Part shown: positions 1 to 33,280 of the stretch, in pieces | Position numbering within the stretch: position 1 is the stretch's first letter | How the letters are laid out: every line of letters starts with the position of its first letter | NCBI RefSeq assembly: GCF_902459465.1 | Contig: NC_047076.1 | Location: 4,477,488 to 4,541,487, forward strand | Origin: Asterias rubens | Lineage: Eukaryota > Echinodermata > Asteroidea > Forcipulatida > Asteriidae | Direction: 5' to 3' | Length of the DNA stretch: 64,000 bases | Notes under the pieces: generated by a model | The model's database searches: none | The model's input: only the letters and a program-made list of their open reading frames with translations | What the model was told of the DNA's origin: nothing | Translations under genes and position numbers: made by a program

Positions 1-266
1 GAACTTCACTTGGCTCTCGTGCTTAAAAAATATGAAAAAATGGACATCAAACCCTCAGAAATCTGAGGAATGATTCATGGTTGAAGCGATTCTAAGATTC
101 AAAGTTTTGATTTAAAATTTATCCAAACCATAAGCCCTACTTTGAAGAGAATCCTTTCTCTCTCAAAAATAGTTCATACTACAAATCAACAGGCTGCTGT
201 GTTTCTCACCAGGTAAGTTTGTTCCAGTTTCCCTTGTGGTTAAATGACTGAAAACATTACACGTAC

Positions 267-879
267 CCAGTTTTTGCTAGTGCGTGCCTTTTCCTGTAGT
301 TTACGGTGCAGTTTCAGTCCAATTCCATCTCCAAACGCCCTGACGACCTCCTCAGTTTTCTTGAACTCATCTTCAGTCAGAAATGGTTTGGCTATAAAAT
401 AAAAGTATTTGTGTATGTTTGGTTTTTGGAACAGTTCAATTATTTTCACACTATTGAATTGAAGATGCTATACATAACACATGGTCCTGTGGGTTGTGTA
501 GACATGTAAAAGAACCCAGAGCACTTATCATTGAACACAGAAGGGGGTTCGCCCCGATGTTTCTGGTTTGATTGGCAGCATATTGCGCCACAGCACCTGG
601 TACACCATTTGATGGTGCTGTGTAAAAGGAGTAGGTCGCAACTCAAACATAGTCCCACATACTTTGCAGGAAAATACTGTATGTTACAGCGCTTTGAGTG
701 TCACTGAATGACAGATGCGCGCTATATAAGAATCCACTTTTTATTGTTAGAGTTGATGACTTACTTGATTCCAAGTATTTCTGCAGTGTTTGTTCCAGAG
801 GGGGCAGAATCAGCGAAGGGAGTGAGTCCTCATACTGGAATGTCCTCTCCCTAGGACTGGATGCAGATGATGTGCTCAT
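267..879 (-). CDS. CROT: Carnitine O-octanoyltransferase, first two coding exons (partial)
   Basis: Medium-chain carnitine acyltransferase, in animals a peroxisomal enzyme moving medium-chain acyl groups between CoA and carnitine. Seen: exon 1 (879-765) starts at an ATG and carries the CROT N-terminal pattern ERTFQYEDSLPSL followed by LEQTLQKYLES. Its donor is GTAAGT (phase 1). Exon 2 (391-267) follows a TTTATAG acceptor, encodes KPFLTEDEFKKTEE, a G-I-G and K-N-W, and ends in phase 0 at a GTACGT donor. The 80 visible residues align in order with the start of vertebrate CROT. The family is about 610 residues, so most of the gene lies left of the window. A CAG acceptor at 890-892, just above the ATG, suggests a further 5' UTR exon upstream. 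CRAT is less likely because the RTFQY-DSLP motif is typical of CROT. Confidence 0.88.
476..745 (+). mobile_element. SINE 3' portion in CROT intron 1
   Basis: This stretch matches, on the opposite strand, the long SINE at 23380-23797. Shared landmarks in order are ACACATGG, GTAAAAGAACCCAG, TTCGCCCCGATGTT, and GCGCTATATAAGA near the 3' end. The tRNA-like head is missing, so this is a 5'-truncated copy. Confidence 0.65.
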
Positions 880-892
880 TCTTTTCTTCCTG

Positions 893-2630
893 AAAATTTG
901 TGAAAAATTTCTTTTTATTATAAGTTTCAGTTTCTTAATCGGGCATTTTGCTAGGCTTTATTTATAATGGAGAAATTTTAGTGGCCCATATTTTGTTTTA
1001 AACATGATGTCATAATGTATCTTTTCGAGATAAAAACAGTAGCGATAACAACCAGTGAAATGGTAAAAAAAAAACATTCATGCAATCAAAGTACTATTTA
1101 CATTTAAAATGACAAAATAAATATGAGCATATTCAATAAACAGATTGCACCAATTTGACATTACATGTAGATCACAAAGGGCAATTTGAGAACTGTTTAC
1201 AAGACCTTGGCATTATTTACCTAGATAATGTACGCCGAGCTAGTGTTAAAGAAGAGCCATGCGGCCCTGACAACTCAATGATGGTGAAACAATTGTGCCA
1301 GGGCAGATTTACCCAAGGTTTGAGGGTGGACTTTGCACTGTTTTGAATCGCTTATCTCTATTAAAGCCTAGTCATTATCAAGGACCATGATTTGCAGTGA
1401 TAAAAAAACTTTACCCTCTTGCCTCCTGTATACATTTAAGGGCACTGGACACATTTCAAATGTTATCTTTTTTACCAGATCAGGCTTCTTCCAATTCTTT
1501 GTAAAGTTGTGGAAAATTGTAGCACCTCTCCACAATTCTCAACGTTTTTTTGCCCAAGGTTGTCTATTTATAGATGACGTATCCTGGTGTCATGTGTTTT
1601 CAGTAGGATAACAGGAAAATTGTTCACAATCAAAAACTAAATATTTTTTTTTCAAATCATCTATCAAATGTTTTAACAATAACACTTACACTTCATGATG
1701 TGTTGAAATGTTTCAAGTTTTGGTTCTACGTTGCGAGAGACAGTCCGCCAAACAGTGCTTATGCATGCACGACATTGGAGCAACGTCACACTGTTTTCAC
1801 ACCTTTCATTGGTTGGTATTATATTGAATTATAAGCTAGTATGGCGTGCAAAATAAATCAAAAATATTATCCAATTACTACTAAACAAATTTAATTACAT
1901 TTTTGTCCTAAGGCATTATGGCTACTATATTAGAATCCAGAGATATCATAAGGCATGAAAGTAAAACACCCCACCCCCTTGAAGCACACACACTTCATAA
2001 CAATCTGTTTTCCCCCGTTTCAGACCAGTAATGTTTGGTTTCAGGAGATAAGAAACCAATCTATGAAATTTTCTCTTTAATGTATGCAGTTAATCAAAAA
2101 CATTTTTGTTTGTCATTTTCACTTTAAATATTTTAATTTTTTCCCCATATTGGCACACCATAAAATCCCAAATAGCAACCACCTCACGTGATCCATCTGA
2201 CTATAAAGCAGAATGAAACTCAATCTATCAGATAAAAATTTTTTTTTAAACTTTCGAGGTTGGATGATGTTTCTTTGACTCATTTGAATGTTGGCACAAT
2301 GATGCAATAGTTATTTGTACTAAAAGTCAATCATTTTATAAATGTTTGAGCATAACCAACGACAGGAAACTTTATTCTCAGCATGATTAAGCCTGATGAA
2401 AATACAGACCTTGAGTATACTGCATAGCTTCTGTAACTGGTGCAGCTTGCACAATTTCGCGGTAACAAACGGGAATCAAAGTTGGGGTTCGAAAACATAT
2501 GAGGGTCGATAACGTATGACGCTACGATCTATTGACATTGAAAAGAACGTGAATTTGCTGGTACCACGTCCACGGTATTACTAATAATAGGAGACCCGCG
2601 GCAATATTATGAGGCTTACAAATTTAAATT
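893..2630. other. Non-coding flank upstream of CROT
   Basis: AT-rich sequence without a convincing exon. It should contain the CROT promoter and any 5' UTR exon, but I see no clear TATA box or CpG-rich core. Short ORFs here lack recognisable motifs and splice context. Confidence 0.4.
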
Positions 2631-2634
2631 TGAA

Positions 2635-2790
2635 ATAGACCTTATGCATTGACGTCATCCAGCCGCCGTCTTTGAGGTCAAACGGTGACGAAACAATCGA
2701 AACGCACATAGATTGGCCAATGAACAACCTCCTTTTGACCTCATTGCGGGGGCGCCGTACTGAAATGACGTCATGTGCATAACGTCTATA
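2635..2790. repeat. Imperfect inverted-repeat element
   Basis: The left arm (ATAGACCTTATGCA then TGACGTCAT) is mirrored by the right arm (ATGACGTCAT, GTGCATAACGTCTAT). Both arms also carry GAGGTC and GCCG. Related single arms occur near 15577-15660, 24160-24345 and 62830-62900, so this is a dispersed MITE-like family. Confidence 0.6.
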
Positions 2791-2886
2791 TAGACAAGTG
2801 ACCGGGAGTAGTACTAGTATAGTACTATTTCATTTGTAAGGTTAATGAAATAATAACCACTGCAACCAACGTTAACTTTTAGGATA

Positions 2887-3010
2887 ACTTTCCGTATGGC
2901 GCCACCACTTTTTCACTCATTTTTACAAAAAGGGATATCTCATTGAGGTAAATTAGATACTATATTATTTCATATCGAATGAAAAAGTGGTGGCGCCATA
3001 CGGAAACTTT
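2887..3010. repeat. Palindromic MITE with GTATGGCGCCACCAC arms
   Basis: Near-perfect arms of about 30 bases (core GTATGGCGCCACCACTTTTT and its reverse complement) flank a centre of about 65 bases. A degraded single arm of the same family lies at 33972-34020. Confidence 0.7.
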
Positions 3011-5001
3011 TCCCTTTACTCTTCTTAGTTAGTCTTAAAGACTCTTAGTTTAGTTAGAGTTAGACTAGTAAGTAGAGTTAGAATACTTAAATGTTATTTT
3101 GAAAAAGATTGTTTTAATGAAATTTAGGCCCGCGGCTACGTACAGTGAATGAAAACAACAATTAACAAAATAGTTTAACCTTACCACCTCGTGCCTTTAA
3201 ACTTGCTGAGCTGCGTACAAACACGTCCGAAAGTTAGTGCCAAAGTCGTTTGTTTTTGATGTTGACACCCAAAATGTCAGTCACACTGATCCAAATAAAA
3301 GAGCGCCCTCAAGTGGTGGTCGAGGTTCACATTCTGCGTCCATAATATCGAACTTTTGGTAGACTTGTGGACAAGTCGTTAATGGTCCCACGCGATGAGA
3401 TAGTCTAGTTGAGAAGGACTTTTTTTCAAAGGAAATTACTTGCTGCCGCCAAACTCTTGTGACATCCACGCAACACCGAAACTAAAGGTACCATAGTGTG
3501 ATGTATCTTTTTGTTTCGATGTTGTGTGGAGAATTTCCCTTTCAACTTCCTGATAAAAACACGTGCGTACGTTTAAGAGCGGCCCAAAAGGGCTCATCAG
3601 ATTAAGAAAATGAATCAGCAAAACCTTGAGGAGGGAAATATTTTCGATGGCTAAGTTCAGTCTTTGGACTTGGCTTTGTAGTTCTCTGACAAGTTCTCTG
3701 GGCCGGTCTCCTCATGAATGAACGGAAAAAATCCACCATTCCTAGTATTTCTATGGTTCCCTATGGCAGGCCCTATCAGTTTTACAGAACCAGTAATTTT
3801 AATACCATTTTGATATCTGTTTTCTGATTGGTCCGAGGATGTCGGGCAGCTCCAAGTTTCAGTCCGGGCGCCTGCTGCATGCAGGAGTGTGTACACGTTG
3901 TATAAAATGCGTGTAGTGGAATTTGACTGCGAATCTCCATGTGAAATAAATGCGTGGTTGAAAGATGCTCATATGGATGGGGATGCAACTATGTTCAATT
4001 AGGCAAACACGAGCCTCGAAGTGTGGCGTCATATGAATATACAGGAAATTACATTACACGACAGCCTAACTTTCGTTATGTCCTTAGTTTTAAGTTTGTG
4101 TTTTCGTCTTTTAGTTTTTGAAATGTTTTTCATAATTTTGATTGTGTCTGTCTATTCGAACATCCCTCCTTTCACCTTTAGGCCCTAAGTTGGTTTCTGT
4201 ATTATTTTGACCGACCATACATGGCCTACGAAAGGTTGAAAGATGCGTAAAACACGTAGGCCCTATACAAAAATAAATTAGTATTGTTCAGTAATACAAA
4301 TGTATTTTGATAACAAATTACGTCCGGTGCTAGTCTTTCGGGGTTCTTTCGATTGTAATTTCCACAGATCCGGTTTCCATTTTCTTCCTGGTTGGTTTGT
4401 CACGCTCAGCTGACAGGTAACTGGGTTCTCGCTAACTGTTCATTTAGTTTTGAAGGGGCAACTTCAATCTGCTCTCCGGGAAACTTATAGCTGAACTGTT
4501 TTGTGACTTTGTGGATTATCGGAGGCAGAGAAGAAAAACAGGTTTGTGTTTCATCATAGAGTTTTGTGCACTCTACATCCGACTGTAAGAATTGCGGCCA
4601 GTGCAGATTTTGTACATAGGCCTATTATATAAAAATTGCGATTTCCCTATAATTTGACGGTGTCATAGTACATGCTCTTACACACAAGTGGTCGTAACGC
4701 TTCTCAGATTGTATGTTATCACTAATATCAGGACTTCCATGTGTGGACATTATGTCCATACCAGTCCGGATTTTTTTAGATATCTCAAAAATGGACCACT
4801 TTGAAATGAAGTTTTAGTGTGTATAATGATTAAAACAAGCACACTGTCAAAGTGCAACAATTTGTCTCAATAGCAAACAAACTTATTGATAAAAACACGA
4901 TGCAAGCTTTTATCTTTTATAAGCAGCCAAATCAATTAAAATGTGTTTTCAAAACCAAAACCATTCGTTTATTATTATTGTTATTTTTGTTACAAATAAA
5001 G
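3011..5001. other. Non-coding 5' flank of the NLR gene
   Basis: No coding exon recognised. The NLR start codon lies 12 bases inside an internal-type exon preceded by an AG acceptor, so a 5' UTR exon is expected here. A sequence resembling a donor (AACAG, GTTTGTG) near 4540 is one candidate, on weak evidence. Confidence 0.35.
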
Positions 5002-5013
5002 GTTGGACTCCAT

Positions 5014-8000
5014 ATGGACGACACCGCCCTTCAGGACTTGGCCCGTCAGTTAGGTCAGGAATGGCCGGCACTTGGCGTCAATCTAGGCTTAAAGTGGGCA
5101 CAAATCGAGCACAGTAAGGCTGACCACCCAATGCATACGAAGAGCCAGATCATGGACATGCTTGTTACGTGGCGACGGGGGTTAGGACCAGACGCGGATC
5201 CTAAACAACTTCTGGTCAGAGGTTTGGATGCAGTTGACCGCACTGACCTGGCAATGAAAATTGCGACAAATGAATTGCTTGGTAAGTCTATTGAAATACC
5301 CCCACTCAAAAGTAGCCTATATGACTGAGACTTTGAAATTATTCGGACGAAAAGAAATGTACAGCCGTCGATTTCACAAAAAGTTAAGACTCGTCTTATC
5401 TCGAGTTAGGATGAGTAACTCGTCTTAACTTAGGGTTATTATTAAGGTTTGCATGCTACAGTGCAGGGTTTGGAATCTTCCCAAAAAGTCATAAGATTAG
5501 TCTTATATCGTTGCGGTACCCGCTGCCAAAACATAGGATTCGAACTGCCTCTAGCTGCCGGGCAGCCTCGGTGGTCTAGTTGGTAGGACACTGCTCTGGA
5601 ATTGCAAGGGTCGTGGGTTCGAATCCCACCCGAGTAACATGCCTGTGATATTTTTTCACAGGACTCGGGAAAGTACTGAGTATACAGTGCTAACACACAT
5701 CGGTGTATGGGTAAAAACCAAAATTAATAAGATTAGTCTTAAGATAGGAAGAGTTTTGTGAAATCGACGGCTGGTCTTTGGCGACCAATTTGATTCAACA
5801 CTGCAACACCATAACACAATAAAGTTGTCCGCCCGTTCGCATTTTTTTTTCTGGACTACGAAAGTGCTACTCATCAGATTGGAATTTTGTTTTTCTCAAT
5901 CTTTTCAGCAAAAATCAGCAGAACCTTTTTGAGGATAGCAATTTTAATGAGCAGAAACAAACAAAATACCGCCCCTTCATGTCCGTTTGTGGTAACACCA
6001 TGGGAATGCGTAATGTTGCGGTGTGCCATACCCGCTGGCACTACCCGCTGTGCGGCCAAACAGTCTAGGTACACCGGACACCGCTGTGTTCGGGTCAGTT
6101 GAGTCATGGGTTCGAGTCATGGGTTCGAGTCCCGGTCTTGAAACTTGTGTCCTTGAGCAACTTAACTATGCTTTTTTATCGCTTCGTTCTAGGTTCTATG
6201 TGAGGTGTAATCCACATAAAATAATCCATTTATAGTTACCATTAGAGGCACTGGACATTGTCAGACCAGTCTTCTCACTTGGTGTATCTCAACAATGCAT
6301 AAATAATAAACAAACCTGTGAAAATTTTAACTCAAATGGTCGCCTAAGTTGCGAGAGAATAGTGAAAGTAAAAAAAACCACACTTGTCGCACAAGTTTTG
6401 TACTTTCAGATGCTTGAATTCGAGACCTCAGCTGAGGTCCCAAATTAAATTCAAATGTTATAACGAGAAGCTACTTCTTTCTAAAAAACAAAACAAAACA
6501 ACTACTACATGTACTTCAGAGGGAGCCGTTTCTCACAATGTTTTATACCATCAACAGCTCTCCATTGCTCGATAACCAAGTAACTTTTTAAGCTAACAAT
6601 TATTTTGAGTAATAACCAATAGTGTCTAGTGCTTTTAAGACGATGTTTTTCTTGTTCCAACAGACTCGAAGAATCGTACAGATTTCCGGACGGATTTCGA
6701 CCTGAAGGCATGCCAAGCGGAACTGGTAGACTATTACTTGAACAACCTCTGTAAGGTTCGTATGCATCCATTAATCCCGTCGTTGGTTCGAGACTTGGGA
6801 AGTATATACACAGATCTGCAATTGGTCAGAAGAACACACCCGTGTATGTACAAACAGTCTGGAAGTAGGCCTACAGACTGCTCTTCACTTGAGGGCGAAA
6901 CAAACACAAAGGAGACCCATCTAAGCCATCAGAATTTAGTCTCACTGGATGGCCGTGGGAGGTACAGAGTTCTCCTGACAGGTAAAACCGGATCAGGCAA
7001 ATCAACTCTTCTGAAAAAGATAACGCACGACTGGAGTAGCTTGACAACACTTGATGTCGACCCTTCACTGAACTCAGAAGAGGGAAGCCGTGTATCAGAT
7101 TCATCTCTCAAACAAGGTTCACCGTTGTCGAAGTTCATGCTTCTGTTCACACTTAAGCTGAATCAGATGAGTGAGAATCCTAACCTAGTCGACGCAATCT
7201 TCGACCAGATTCTATCGCGTGACACCAAGGTTTCGAAACCTGATTTGAAAAACTACATCGAGAATCACCAGAATAAAGTGCTCTTTCTATTAGATGGTCT
7301 CGATGAGCTTCCGCCCAATGTTCTGGGTAAGACCGAAGCTACCGACAACTTGAAAGATGTACTTCTGTGTCGGGCACTGCGACATTCTTGCATTATCGTA
7401 ACAAGCAAACATCACGTCGCAAACCAGTTCTTTAAAATATACCCCCTCTTCGCAAGAGTTGAAACAACTGGTCTTGGATTACGGGGGAGGGAAGAGTACA
7501 TCAACAAGTACTTTAAGAACAGTCAGACCGGTGCGAAGCTTATCTCTGCAATACGTTCTTCTGTAACTCTTTCGGGTTTAAGTGAAATCCCACTCCTGCT
7601 ACAGATGATTTGCCTGGTCTGGGCAGACAGGAATTCACTGCCTGAGAGATTAACGGAGCTGTATGAAAACGCAGTGAAAATCCTTCTCATGCACCACGAG
7701 GGTAAGAAAGAGGACTCTCTGCCTAGTAGGAGTAAACTACCTGATGGACTACTGAATAGATTGGGACGTGTAGCTTTAGAAGGACTACTTGGCAAGGACG
7801 GAAAAAGACTTGTCTTTCCCGTTGAAGACTTTCAGCAAGGAGATGCAGCCAGAGGATGTGAGATTGGCCTGCTGGTGCCAGAAGATGCACCTAGGGGATT
7901 GGATGTTCAGTCCACAGCAGCCTTCTTACATTGCAGCTTTCAAGAGCTGTGTGCTGCTTCGTACTTGGCAGATCTTTCCAAAACAGACAAAAAACGATGT

Positions 8001-8952
8001 ATCAGATACGTTTCCAAGCTCACCGAATGTTCGATGATCAACTTTGAGTATCTTCTTCGTTTTTGTTGTGGCAAGAGCAGGAAAGCTGCACGGTGGATAC
8101 TCTCACGCGCGAAGAAGCTCCAAAAGCAGTGTGTCTCCTCGTACAAAAAAAAATGAATTTCAGCGTCTGAGATTGATGTTTTACTTAGAGGCAAGGTCTA
8201 AGACATTGATAAGCCTCCTTTCAGACATTGTTTCATTTCCCAGCTTGGGAGGTGAGCACCTCATTGCAGCTCACTATTTTGTCCAATGTAAGCGATCCCT
8301 TCCGAAAGTTACAAGCTTAAGTGTCGTGTGCACCTCACCGGCAGAGTCTAGACTCGTAATGAACATTGTACACCATACACCGAAATTGGAGCGCCTGATG
8401 TGGCTCAATGGAGCAATGGACTCGGGTGAAGATGAAGTTTCGTTTCCAATACTGGCAAATCTAAGGAGTATGTCCTTCCGACCCCTTGCATCGTCTCTTC
8501 CCTGTCAATGCTCATTGGTACCCAACTTCATCTCTCACCAGATCAACCTGTCCACAATATATTTATCAGACATTGATATGCACGGCAAGGTAAATGTCTT
8601 CCAAACACATAGCAGTATCCTCCAGTGTCTGCGCTTGATAAACTGTTACCTGGTGTTCGAGGACATCAAGACTCTGTGCCGTGTCCTCTCTGATGCAAAG
8701 GACCTCCTTGTTCTAGATCTGAGTGGTAACAATTTGAGCGGGACCCTTGATTTCTTTATTCCGATCGTGCCATGCTTGAAGGAGCTCGCCATGGCCAAGT
8801 GCGGTCTTCGGGACGTGGACAACGAATCACTAGTTCGTGTACTTTTAGCACCACACAATCTCCCATACTTAAAACTGAGTCAGAACACTATGCATGGATT
8901 GCTAGACACTGTGACTTCAAATGCTCCTGGCGTGCAGATACTTCAACTATAG
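5014..8952 (+). CDS. DEATH-NACHT-LRR receptor (NLR family), frame broken by one base
   Basis: Predicted intracellular innate-immune receptor; DEATH-NACHT-LRR is the typical echinoderm NLR architecture. Seen: exon 1 (5014-5281, ATG, phase 1 donor GTAAGT) encodes a death-fold domain (ALQDLARQLG, W-P-A-L-G, QIMDMLVTWRRG). Exon 2 starts at 6664 after TTCTTGTTCCAACAG. NACHT motifs are Walker A GKTGSGKST (about residues 196-204), Walker B LFLLDGLDELP (about 297-306), sensor IVTSKHH, and a helical/winged-helix part with FLHCSFQELCAASYLA. This frame stops at 8154-8156 (about 586 residues). The next frame continues from the same A run to TAG at 8950-8952 with LRRs (LLVLDLSGNNLSG, LKELAMAKCGL, LPYLKLSQNT). 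One surplus A explains both halves. It may be a sequencing error, a polymorphism or a pseudogene. The LRR part is short and ends inside a repeat. Confidence 0.8.
5362..5773. mobile_element. MITE of the TTAGGACTAG family, split by a SINE
   Basis: The outer arms read CAGCCGTCGATTTCACAAA and, at the far end, its reverse complement ending CGACGGCTG. Inner arms carry GTTAAGACTCGTCTTA and GATTAGTCTTAAG. The tRNA-type SINE at 5530-5735 lies between the arms. The family is also at 22017-22161, 42065-42230, 48760-48908 and elsewhere. Confidence 0.65.
5530..5735 (+). mobile_element. tRNA-derived SINE
   Basis: Contains a pol III A-box-like segment (TGGTCTAGTTGGTAGGACA) and B box GGTTCGAATCC, and folds loosely as a tRNA (CCTCGG can pair with CCGAGT). 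It is followed by a constant body with a TTTTTTCACAGG / GTACTGAGTATAC stretch and a tail GGGTAAAAACCAAAATTAAT. Copies on the minus strand lie near 15741-15850, 27060-27180, 35960-36070, 37560-37680 and 37920-38045. The constant non-tRNA body identifies a SINE rather than a tRNA gene. Confidence 0.75.
6242..6639. mobile_element. MITE, GGCACTGGACACT family, in NLR intron 1
   Basis: Terminal inverted repeats of about 25 bases related to TTAAAGGCAGTGGACACT, with internal landmarks TTGGTGTATCTCAAC, CCTGTGAAAATTTT, GGGAGCCGTTTCTCACAATG and TTTTGAGTAAT. This is the commonest repeat family of the window. Confidence 0.7.
8145..8153 (+). other. A9 run at the NLR frame break
   Basis: Nine consecutive A. 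Frame one reads three Lys codons and then TGA. The frame that uses one base fewer reads straight on into the LRR-coding sequence. Confidence 0.8.
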
Positions 8953-8996
8953 ACTGCTACATCCAGGGCTCGCTTTCACAAAGCACAAAGATTCAA

Positions 8997-9002
8997 AATA
9001 AA
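8997..9002 (+). other. Candidate polyadenylation signal of the NLR gene
   Basis: AATAAA about 45 bases after the TAG that ends the LRR frame. It is the nearest canonical signal downstream. Confidence 0.45.
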
Positions 9003-9939
9003 GGCATTCGACCAGTGGTTTGGGGCCAGCTTTTCTATAGCAAGCTCCAGATGAGCAAACCCTTGTTTGATATCCACCGTCTGATATGTAACTACACAAA
9101 AGCTTGCCCTTAATCAAGTGACATAGCAACTGTCTTCAAGGCTGAGGAGTTCAAAAGGCATTTAACACTGCTGGTGATTACTCAAAATAATTGAAGCCTG
9201 TATAGCGACCGACAGCATACAAACTTGTGCAACAAGGGTTTTTGTCTTTCATTATTCTCTTGCAACTTCGAATATGTTTTTTTAATTTGTTTAATTTTTT
9301 TTATGTATGTTATTTATTTCCCTGTTTATTATTGTATTTAAAGGTGTAAAAGTTGTTTGTATTTATTTTATTTGTTTTTTATTGTGGGATTTCTCTTGGG
9401 ATGTTTCCCCTTATCATCACCAGACGAAAGGTTTTGGTGTCACATAAATTATTTCATGATAAGGAAATGGCCACAGGAAGGATCTAGAAAGTGGATCAAA
9501 TGTCACTTGCCTTGGCAACATCCTTTGGTTTGAGTCTGTAATAGCTTCAATGCTGGGTGTACTTTTTGTATTAATTCCACAAGTATGACCTTTTAAACTT
9601 GCCTTCTTTGAAATAATTGTAGTTTAAGAGAAAATGGTTATTAATTTCTCACACAAAAGTTTGAAAAGGTATCAGATATAGCCACCCTTTCATTAAGTAC
9701 ATTTTATTTTTACAAAACCCTTTTCACAGTGTCCAACCAAACATGGTTCCCACAAAATTACTATCAGTCGTGACGCAAATAATAACAACATGTCCTCAGC
9801 CTGAGTTGCCCTCTTTCACCGAGGCACAGGGAAAAATACATAATGTGCTGGTAAAGATTGATATCGGTACAAATCACGCCCATTTATGCCAAGTAGCCGA
9901 TGATCTGTCCTGGGAAAAAAATACCAGCACTCGCGATAT

Positions 9940-10105
9940 TTAATTTCGGTCAGGGCAGACCTTGTTCGTACCATTTCTGTGCGCATCAAGGTGCTGGACA
10001 CGAGCAAGAGGGGGCAGACCAGACCGAAGTTTGAATTCAAAGCCGAGCAAAGTATCTGACGATGCAACACGTTTATGGCAGCTCGAGTAGCTTCTGACTT
10101 GCATT
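9940..10105. repeat. Dispersed repeat, first of two copies
   Basis: Starts TAATTTCGGTCAGGGCAGAC and ends near CTCGAGTAGCTTCTGACTTGC. The second copy at 48441-48622 has the same order of landmarks (GCGCATCAAGGTGCTG, GAGGGGGCAGA, CCGAAGTTTGAATTC, GTCTGACGATGCAA). Class unknown. Confidence 0.6.
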
Positions 10106-10639
10106 GTAACAAGTCATTTCAGTCCAGTCAAGTCACAAGTCATTTCTTTGGTTTGTCGTGATCTAATTGAGTCAACTGTTTGGAAAAAGGATTTACATGG
10201 AGATAACAGGTGTCAGGGGTCAGTTAAATATGATGTTTTTATTATTTTTTTTTTTTTAATGGAGCTTTCCAGTAATGATTATAAAAATTTGAAAAAAAGT
10301 GATCTTAAGCATTCCAAGGCACTTCATGGCAGGCAAAAACTAAACTAGTGATAAAGTAGGTAGCACTCTTTAAATCTGTAACTCTACATGATGTTAAGCC
10401 TACAGCTGAAAATGAACTGTGATCAAGTGGTTAGACGGCAGGTATGAATCCCCAAGCTAACCGCTGATTTCACATCTTCACAAAGAGTCGTTGAGTTACT
10501 GAATCACAATTTCTTGATTTGTGCAATTCATAATCATAGACATTAAACATATGTTGGTATGAGAGAGATTGGCTGTTACCAGTTTGGTTTTTATATCCCT
10601 TTAAGGGAAGTGTGAGTTCCCTTGATGGGAAGATAATCT

Positions 10640-10691
10640 AAACAAACAAACAAACAAACAAACAAACAAACAAACAAACAAACAAACAAAC
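10640..10691. repeat. AAAC microsatellite
   Basis: About thirteen uninterrupted AAAC units followed by a degenerate CAAC. Confidence 0.95.
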
Positions 10692-10921
10692 AACAAAAGG
10701 AATCTGCACACTCCTCGGCCCAGGGCCAAATTTCACCCAGAAAATACTGCTTGACACATTTCTTTGCTACGCAAAAATTGAATGGGGCTAAAGTCACAAT
10801 AGTGTAAATGTCAAGTAATTTCCGATGATTACCCGTTTGTGTTCAGCAAAACAATTCTGTGCTAAGCAAGTTTCAGAACCTTTTCTCAATGAGCAGTAGT
10901 AGATATGATACTTGGCTGCTG

Positions 10922-33280
<22,359 letters not shown>

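Larger units (their letters stand above)
9003..10921. other. Spacer between convergent NLR and SUR-like genes
   Basis: The two genes point toward each other here. Apart from the dispersed repeat at 9940-10105 and the AAAC microsatellite, I see only AT-rich sequence and no exon. The 3' UTRs of both genes should lie here. Confidence 0.45.

Noticed and set aside
5571..5643. Possible functional tRNA gene with A and B boxes
   Set aside because: The same tRNA-like head recurs on both strands with the same non-tRNA body and tail, and stem pairing is imperfect. It is a SINE head.
6000..6130. tRNA-like B box in GGGTTCGAGTCCCGG near 6126
   Set aside because: A box and folding are poor, and the downstream CTTGTGTCCTTGAGCAAC text matches the SINE body, so it is a degraded SINE, too eroded to delimit.
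8044..8952. Independent LRR gene starting at 8044
   Set aside because: The first codon is TTG, and the first part is an out-of-frame reading of the NACHT exon. Only the portion after the A run resembles LRRs, so it is the continuation of the NLR.
8772..9113. ORF of 113 codons overlapping the LRR end
   Set aside because: It is an alternative frame of the LRR exon with no motif of its own.
10640..10691. Tandem repeat resembling an array
   Set aside because: A plain AAAC microsatellite without spacers; CRISPR is not relevant in this eukaryotic context.
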